Assembly (NCBI RefSeq): GCF_011397635.1 | Contig: NC_064761.1 | Coordinates: forward strand, 27,383,643-27,447,642 | DNA from: Epinephelus fuscoguttatus | Lineage: Eukaryota > Chordata > Actinopteri > Perciformes > Serranidae | Direction of reading: 5' to 3' | DNA: 64,000 bases | Shown here: positions 1-9,400 of the stretch, in pieces | Position numbering within the stretch: the first letter of the stretch is position 1 | Layout of the letters: each line of letters opens with the position of its first letter | Position numbers and translations under genes: made by a program | Notes under the pieces: generated by a model | Database searches by the model: none | What the model was told of the DNA's origin: nothing | What the model saw: only the letters and a program-made list of their open reading frames with translations

Positions 1-70
1 CAAAGTTGTACGCACTATCTCACCTCCCCTGGGCTTTGGAAAGAACTGCCCACACAGGGTGGCTTGCAAG
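1..70 (+). CDS. cacna1e: cacna1e alternative EF-hand exon, e37a-like (partial at window edge)
   Basis: Reading from base 2, the segment encodes [18 protein letters not shown] and ends at the donor gtttgg. It ends in phase 0, exactly like the exon at 824-920, so either could splice to 4922. The wording [14 protein letters not shown] is that of exon 37a in CACNA1A/CACNA1B, while 824-920 reads like exon 37b. The order a then b also matches those genes. This points to a mutually exclusive exon pair. The acceptor lies outside the window, so use of the exon is inferred. Confidence 0.7.
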
Positions 71-3000
71 GTTTGGTTCCCCCATATCAACAAACGCCCC
101 TCTGCCTCTCTCATGTGGGATCCTTCCTGACCTCCTCCTATCCCTCCTTTCCTTCCCTTCACCAGCTGTCACCACCCTGCTTGACCTTTAGGGGTGTGTT
201 ACTGAGGTCAAAGAATGACGATACTCAAGTCTCAGGGTACTAAGGCACAGGATGTCCCTCATTCAGGATTATAAGTGAACATATATAATTTTAATTTTAT
301 CAAAGCACTTAAAATGCTTTTAAAGCAGTTGTATAACTACTTGGGGAAAGCCTGTCTCTTTCTACCTTTGGATCTGGTTTATGGTTTAAGATGTTTTTCA
401 TTCTCTCTGACACACATATAACGTAAGTATTTGATATTTGCACCAGATCCAGTGAGGCTGTCATTTCTTTGCTCATCTTGTTCGAGGTTTCCTCCTTCCC
501 GAGATTTCTATGCTCTGATGGCAGCATAGAAAGATACAACCTGTTTTATTTCCTCCTACTTTTTTCGCTACTCCTGTGTGATGCCTTGAAATAATCCTTT
601 CTCTTGTATCTCCTCCATTCTTGTTCCTCTCTTTTACCCTCCACCCCCTCCTGTGCTCTTTACCTCCTCCATCCCTTGGGAACACTCTCCCCAACTCCTC
701 CACTGTTATTCAATTTCTCCTTCACTCCGACATCATCACTCTCCCATCCTCCCCCTCTTTCCTCCCCCTCTCTCTTTTTCCCTCTTTCTCACCCCCATCT
801 TCATGGTTACCTGGCGCCCCCAGTGGTCGTATCCATTACACTGACATGTATGAGATGTTGACCAACATGTCGCCACCTCTAGGCCTGGGCAAGAAATGCC
901 CCTCCAAGGTGGCATATAAGGTAGACTAAACACTAGAGCCTAACAGACACTGCCTTCATATGTTAATCAACAAGGACAGGCACTGTAAGAGCTCATTTTA
1001 TGTGTTGCTCATTGGAAAAGCAAGGCATTTTTTTCTGTTGGTTATCCGATGCAGTATTGCTTGTTGAAGCTCCAGTGTTTTTTCATTGGCAGATGATTAG
1101 CGCTACAGTAATGATTTGCCTGTTTTGCTTTGCATCTTGGCAGAAAAAATAATACATCATTATCTGTTTGCTGTTATCTGATGAAAGAGTCATGGTGGAG
1201 TTTATTTCTCTAAGCAGCTGTCGGAAAACATTGATCAGAAAGTTGTCAAACATCTACATGCTGAATCTTTTGTAGTCATTTGTTGTGTGTGAAGTGTGCC
1301 GTCAAATGTTCTCATGTCTTTCATACTTCTCTGTTTCTTACATTTACATGTCTGCATGTGCCTCCTGCCACAGCCCAATGTTATATCTGTGTGTAATATG
1401 AAATATACTCTAAACAGTAGGCGATTTGAGGGAGGATGCAATCTCCAGTATTAGCAAAAAGATTAAAATGGATGCCCCTTGTTAACCTGCCATCCCTTCT
1501 CTCCATCCCGTAGTAGCAGAGAAAGAGCAGGGGCAGGGGATTGTTCAGTTGACTATGTTAGTCTAGTCTGCATGACTCACCATGTTTACATGCACACTAA
1601 TATTCCACTCTTGTTCCGGATGACAATATTCTAAATTTGTCACATGGGGTTCCCACGGTCATGGAAAACCTGGAAAAGTCATGAAATAAGTACAAATCAT
1701 TAAAAGTTTTGGTAAAGTCATGAAATTTTGTTGTGTAATGAAATTGTTACAATAATTTTCCATGGATAACCCTCCATATAATGTAACATAACAGCAGATT
1801 TATTTTTTGGAGCTGACAACATAACGTAGCTCTGATATGGGTGGATGTGTGACAACATTTTGTTTACCATCATGTATGTTACTCTACAGTCTTCCCGCGT
1901 TCTGTCTCTCTCTTTGTATGTGCCCTATCAAGCACAAACTAGAGAAGGACTCACAAAGCATACTCACAGACTCAGAGAAAAGTTCAAGCTTTTTAATCAG
2001 ACTCAGGTCAGTACACGTGTATTCAGTTACACAGACAAAGGTATCCAGTTCAGCAGACAAAAAGGGTGGTCAAAAGGAACACTAGGGAAATGCTACAACT
2101 CTAACTCAAAGGTAGAGAGGATCTGGCAACAAAGGAGGGGAAGACGGGGACTTAAATAAACTAAGACAAGGTAGACAATGACACACAGGTGAGCAGAGCA
2201 TGTAATCACAAAGGAGGAAAACTTGACAAGATGTGGGATCTGAAACAAGACGAGACAACGATGGCCAAAACAGGATACACAGGGATGACAAACATGAATT
2301 TAGGTAGCTTGATGGGTCAAGACATGCCCTCTAGCTGAAATTATGTTTGAATAGGGTTTGAATCTGATATGTTTGAAAAACACCAGGCAAGTGGGGCAAG
2401 AAAAAAAAATAGTAGTCCTTGAAAAGTCCCCTGGATACAGATCTTGTAAACAGCACTTTCTGTTTGGATACTCCGAATTAGGCCTTTTTTCCAAATATGG
2501 CATTTTCCAGTTAAGTCACATGGGACATGCTGTTCAGGTTTTGGGAGCATTCATTGGACATGTATACAGCACATTCAGAAAATGAGTCTCAGTTGTGGTT
2601 TTTATCACAGGTGGATCACACACAGCCTCTTGTCTGTTTACGGTCAGCATTGTTTGTTGTCATGGATACATTGTACACAAAACCAGCTAGCCAGCAGTTT
2701 GCAAGACTGGAGTAGAGATGCATACCCAAAACAAAATCCCACAACTCTGGTTGGAGGGAGAAACACACCTACTTTTAGACATTATGAAAAACTTGGATAT
2801 CAACAATGCCAACCTTTTCAAGAAGGTGTTTGAAGGAATGAAAGAGGGAGGCTGTGTTTATAGGGTACAACAAGTCTGCCAACTGTGGAAAACTATGAAA
2901 AACTCCTATTTTGTGGCAAAGAAGCCAATGGCACCTGACTCCCACCATTCCACTTTTCCATATTTTGAAATGATAATTGACATTTTAGGGCACGTTAAGT

Positions 3001-3378
3001 AGGAGGAGTGGGAGTATTCACCTCTACATGTAAACAGGAATATCAGTGGAATATTATTTTCATTAACCATTTAAACAGTTAAGTATCAGTATTGTCTTTT
3101 TCGAAATAAGGGCAAAACCCAGAATATTTTGTGCATGTAAACGTGACTGATCCCTTACTGACAGAGGTTTGTGCAATCTGTGGCCCTGACCATAACTCTG
3201 AAATATGGAGCAGCCTAACTGGACTGTGTATTGATAAATCCATGGCGCTGTCTGTGGTGCTGAAGTAGCAGATGGATTTGTAATTTGAGTTTCGTGATGG
3301 ATCAAAAAATATTCTCGAAACTATATTGCCTGTTAGAAATTAACAAATCGCCTACTGACTGTATGTGTGCGTTGTGTG

Positions 3379-3420
<42 letters not shown>

Positions 3421-6400
3421 TTGTGAGCCTGCAAGCATGCTCCATCGCAGATGAAGGCTGTTCTTGTACTTTGTGCTTTGAGTGCTTTGATTCTTCTTTT
3501 AAAAACTAGATAAACAGTGTCCACTGTGAGACCTCCTTTTGCAGAAGAACAGGAGAGGCCAAGAGTAAAAATGATTTTTTAAGATTTTGCCTGTATTTAT
3601 TTTGTGACCTCATTTTAGGGATGGGAATTGGTAAGATTTTATTGATGCCAGTGCCATTATTGATTCTGCTTATTGGTCCGAGTCTTGTGGATTCCCTGTA
3701 TTGACTGGGAACTGTTTAATGATCTCTGAGTCCAAACACAGTGTAGATGAAGTGAGAAAACATTTGTACAGCAGTGTTTCCATTTAGGTCTTCTTAGTCA
3801 AAGAAAAAATGTGTTGAGCCCACCTATGTGGCACAGATGTCACTATAAAAGGATATTAACCCTTGGTAACGGACAAGCTGCTCAGTTGGGGAGCAGTGGC
3901 ACTTGTGGGTAGAGTGTCAGATACATGAATTCCTGGAGTTTCAGCCCATGTTGTGTAGAAAGATGCTTCAGCATATTGTTGATGTTTTAACCTTTGCTTG
4001 AAATGATAATTTTACAGACATTACAGCAGCACTGTTGTCACCTTTCTTCCTGAAACGAAGCCATACTCTACACAATTTCTTCCTCTCCACCGTGACTCCT
4101 TGTGGTTGCACATTTCCAGCAGCAAAGATGTATGAGTTTGACATCTTTGTTTTGCACTGCGCATCAATAAAAGGAACTGATAAGCTCGGAGGCATACAGA
4201 ATCAATGGATCAGACACTTTGAAACTGGTTCTCAATTCCCATCCCTACCTCTTTTTGTTGAGGTTGCTAAATTGCTATTTCTCATTACTTCTCCATCTAA
4301 ACATAATAACTGTATCTTGTGTCTCAGAATAAGATATGGTAAATAATTACAAGATTGTCCTCTCCATCCTTCTGTGTCTAGCTAGTGTAGTCTAATTTCA
4401 AAGTTGATTTCATTTAAACAAAGCAAACTATGCTATGTGAAATTATGATTGAAATGCAAAATGAGGCCCAGAAAGGTTGTGGTTGTTCATCAGTTATTAC
4501 AGGCCAGTTGCCCTGAAATCATAATTTGATTCTCTAATTATCTCCATAACACATTTATGGGTGAGTAGGCAACCTCACTTGTTATGTTCCAGCTAGGCTT
4601 TTTTTTTTCTTTTGTACAGAAACATATTCAAATGTTGTTTATAACAGAGTAATACAGTTATGTTCTTGCCTGTGTGTGACCTTGATAATGTCACACTTTA
4701 ACTGTCTAAAAGCTAAATGAATTGTCATCTTGGGCTTTGAAAGATCAGTGCCACAACATTATAATTTGTTGTCTTGATATAATGAGAATATTAAGCTATT
4801 ATGTACGTCATTACAATCCACCACAGCCACTCTGAGCTTCCACTTTTGCACTGTGATATGTTTTATAATTTTTGGTGCACTGGGTTTTGTGTGACTATGA
4901 TGCGCTTTCTGCTGCCATCAGAGACTAGTCCTGATGAACATGCCTGTGGATGATGACATGTCCGTTCACTTCACCTCCACCCTCATGGCCCTCATCCGCA
5001 CCGCCCTGGAGATCAAGATAGCCAGAGGTCAGACCAAGAATCAAAACCTTACAGACACACTTTCATTATTATGGAAAACTAATTAAATCACACTTATTAT
5101 TTCTTTTTCATTTCTTTTTAATCTCTAGGAGGGGAGGATAGAAATCAGATGGACCTGGACCTGCAGAAGGAGATTGGTGTCATCTGGCCTCATCTCTCTC
5201 AGAAGACACTAGACCTGCTGGTTCCCATTCACAAAGGTAACGTCAGCCTGCAACTTAAAGAGATACTTTAGATTGTCAGAAGTGGGGTTCTATGAGGTAC
5301 TTATCCATAGTCAGGGTATGGCATGCAGTAAAATGCGCTCTGCACGCTTCCACTTTGGAGAAGTAGGCAGGAGTACTGTCATGGAAGCTAAGCTATGTAC
5401 TGGTATGGACAGGGACAGCAGCAAAATGTATTTTTGCCACCTGAAATTGTATATCAGCTCAAGTGTAGACTATATTTACAATATTTTCACTGGTTTATCT
5501 TACTGTCGGACAGCCCTTTCCGAAGAGGAACTAAATCCCTTACCTGTGCTCTCTTCAAAACCACCAAACTCCATTAACAAAAACAGTCACTTTACTTTGC
5601 AGAACACAGGAGCTTTTGAGCTACTGCTGCCTCAATCTGCTAGTTAGTTTGTGTTATTGTGATTTATAGGGTTAGTTTGGATTTACCAAAATGTCCCCAT
5701 CCACAGTAGTACATTGCTTAGCTTCCATGTTGGTACACCTTCCTGCTTCTCCAAACTGGGGACGTGCCGACTGACATGTACCATAGTAATACACTGACTA
5801 TAAATAAGTACTTCATACAAACCAACTAGTGGCGTGTTTTGATAACGCAATCAAACAGCGTGCCGTGACGGGCGGAATAAAATGTCAGTAGTGTGGCGAT
5901 ACTTCCGTCACGGCACTCACATTTGCGACTAAAAATAGTTTTGAGCGAGCAAAATAGGCTTAAATCATTCAGCATGCTGTGCGAGCAGCCTAGAGATTTC
6001 AACCACCAGCAGAAACGAAAGGCGAATCCCACCGGTTGTGGGTTGAACGGGGGTTACAGACACAGACAGTAATGTATTCCTGTCAATTACGGCGGCCATC
6101 AGCTTACCGGCAACGGAGAAGTCGGCTCCAATAATATCCTCTTCTTGGTGTCATGACTGCCCAGAAGTACCTGAACAGCCGAGCCAGCCTAACACAGGTA
6201 TGTGACCTGTCAGAGGAGAAACGAGCCGTTCACGGCCCACAAACCTCACCGCACTTTAGGGACTGTTCTTTATTTATGAAGGGACCGTCAGGGGAGGAGG
6301 GTGGCTGGTTGATTCTTATTTTATTTATTTATTTTATTTTGATCCCCCCTATGTTAATCACTTATTGATGCTGTTTTTGAAGTATGAATAAGTCAATAAG

Positions 6401-9400
6401 TAATTTATTCCATTGAAATATCATTGATGTATTATAGAAAAGTGATTTATCTTTTCATAAATGACAAAAGGCACATCTGCCTCATTTTCGCTGTCATGAT
6501 ACTACTCAGAACCATGATATTTTCATTGGTATCATACAGTGGGATCCAATTTTGGTACTGTGACAACACTAATCTGGAGGGGGTTCATCTGCAAAAACTA
6601 AAGAAAAACTAAACAATGATATTCGGTATTCGGTACTCGGTATTCAGCCAAGCGCTTAATATTATTCGGCTTCGGCCACAAATTTTTATTTTGGTGCATC
6701 CCTAGTTCCTGGTAGAACCTTTTTATAAACATCATACCTAGAAGTATCTGTGAAACCTGTACCTAGAACTCTCTTTGGGGGTTTTATGCAGAGCCTTTTC
6801 ACCTCTGAGGACATCAGAAAAAATCAGAAATCAGAAAAAAATGACTCAGTGTGCAAAGGCCTTTAGTCTTACGTTGAAGATCCCTTTTTTTAAAAAAAAC
6901 GGTTCTTCAGAAGCTGATGGTGCTGGATAAAACTCAGTCCTTCAGAGAGAACCCTTATTTCTAAGAGCGTATTAGTGAATGGTGTTTCATTTGATAATGT
7001 ACTCCTGAAGGGTCATGTGTTTACAGTCTGTTGGTTTCACCCTTTTCAGCCAGTGACATGACCATTGGGAAGATCTATGCCGCCATGATGATCATGGACT
7101 ACTACAAGCAGAGCAAGGCCAAGAAGCTCCGACAGCAACTGGAGGAACAGGTACTCTTCTTCTTTTTAATTTATAGGTGTATTGTGACAAATTTTAAGTC
7201 AAAATAAATTCCCATGAAGCACCCAGCAACCACAGATGTGCAGTATATTATTACATAATTCTACTCTTTTCACATTGGTTATTGTTTAACATTTTAGATT
7301 ATGCATGATTTATCTTTGGTTCAGAATTAAGACTAAATTATTTGTACCAGGAACCAGTCAGATTTAGATTAACTGAGTACAACTAGTTTGTATTAACAAA
7401 CTGAAGAGACAGCATGTTCATCCAAAATTTGATGTAAACTCAAGAAGCACCTAGCCACTGACAATAATATTGTGTCACTGACATTTAGCTGTATTTACAG
7501 GAGACAATTTGTTTTAATTTCCCATCTCCCCCTTGTGTTTTTCTCTCGCCATAGAAACATGCTCCCATGTTCCAGCGTATGGATGCCTCCTCTCTGCCAC
7601 AAGAAATCCTATGCAATGCTAAATCCCTTTCATTCCTCAGACACAGTGCCGGATCTGCTCTGTAAATATTCAACTTCGATTTTCCTCACACGGTTATTTA
7701 TACTGATTTGTGGTTATTTATGTTGGTAGGAACAGAAAAATCTTGTTTTCTGTAGCTGGAATCTTGGTCATTAACAATAATTGATTTTATGGGTAAGTAA
7801 TGCAGTTGCCCCGTCTGTGTCTGTTTGGGCTCCTTCAGCACCAGAGGAGGTTTTGTGGCACTCAGCCCCATTTCTCCACAAGAGATGTTCCTGCAGCCAC
7901 TGTCCCGCTCCAGGGAGGAGAAGGAGGAGGAGGAGGAGGAGGAGGATGACGAATACCGTTCACCCTACCATCCCTATCTCCACCCACATCACCACCATCG
8001 TTTACACACGCTGGTAACCACATATCTATTTGCATTCAGTCTGCGTAATTGTCAGCAACAAGTGAATCTGAAGCTGACTGGAGGTGATCATAAGGTCAAC
8101 AAAACCCAGTCAGTCATGCAGTAGCCTGGTGGAAAGTTGCACAGTTATGTGATTTCTCAGCCTGTTATATGCAAGTTTTACTAATAAGATAATACAATTT
8201 AAAGTGGAAATAGACAAGTCTTTTTTGCTTTAACTTACCACGATGAGGTAAATGTTGTTTGAATCCAATGGCTCTAAAATAATGACACCATCAGCGTTCA
8301 GACTGGTTCCTTGTAAGCCTCACAATTATGTAATTCTGTCTGCCAACGGATACTATCTCCCAGGAAAATGAGGCCAAAACAGGACGATGATAGCACTTTT
8401 GTTTTCAGGTTTGTTTTTTTCTTGTAGCTATTGATAGCTATCCCCAAATACCAAATAGTTTCATTTTAAGTTCTTTCCAGTTACTTTCCCCAGTAGCAGA
8501 AATGGTGTATGGTGAAGAATTGTAGGTACTTGGTACTTGCTGACAGGCTCTGATGAAAATGGAAAGCAATTTGGTTGTCTTCACGAGGGCAACAACAATA
8601 CCACTTCTAAGCCCTAGGCAAGGCAAGACAGCTTTATTTGTATAGCACATTTCATATACAAGGGCAATTTAAAGTGCTTTACAGAGCAAAAAAATATAAA
8701 ACATAATAATGGATACAGAAAAGTGTCAAAAGAAAAAAACGTGAAAGAGGTGCAAAGATAAAAAGATCATTTAAAATGATTTAAAAGTGAGTTTTAAAAT
8801 AAGGTTGCAGTCATTACAGGATGGAGTAGGAAGTGTATGTTTTGTTCTGACACTTCGGACGATCAATAGCCCGGCACCAGATGTCCTCAGTGTCCTAAAA
8901 GGTTCATATGTCAAAAGCATGTCAGAATTTTATTTGGGCTAAAGGTCAATGGTCTGAAAAGTTGTCTGTTTCCACTTAAAGTGGACACAAGAACTAAATG
9001 CAACAGCTGTACTGGGATACACTGTTTAATGGTTTACTTTGTTATTAAACCATTATCAGTCATTAGAGAGACTCTAATTTGACTCTAGTTTGATTCTTGA
9101 AACTCAAATGAAGAAATAAATGAGAAACAAGCAACCTCCTTTTCTGTGGTATTTGTGTAGGTGTCAGATGTAGTGGAGTACAACAAAGCGATGCAGCAGG
9201 CCAGGCAAGATGCAACAGTTATTAAATCACCTCAGCGGACTGCATCAATCAGAGCGTCCTCCATGCCCCGACTGGCTGTTGATCCACAGGTAATAGAGAC
9301 TGATAACCTTTATTCAAACTCATACTCAGTACCTAACAAATGTTGGACTTGAAAGTGTTTTTAAAATCGATAAACTGTAGACTTTGCTAATCACATAATG

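Larger units (their letters stand above)
1577..3150. mobile_element. DNA transposon remnant with terminal inverted repeats and a Myb/SANT-like ORF
   Basis: The ends are inverted versions of each other: catgtttacatgcacacta near 1580 and a complementary copy of gtttacatgcac at about 3130-3145. Inside, 2718-3002 (+) encodes [20 protein letters not shown] and [20 protein letters not shown], then [13 protein letters not shown]. This is the tri-helix Myb/SANT-like pattern carried by Harbinger-type elements in fish. The 5' part is interrupted by two further repeats. It lies in the cacna1e intron 921-4921. Confidence 0.6.
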
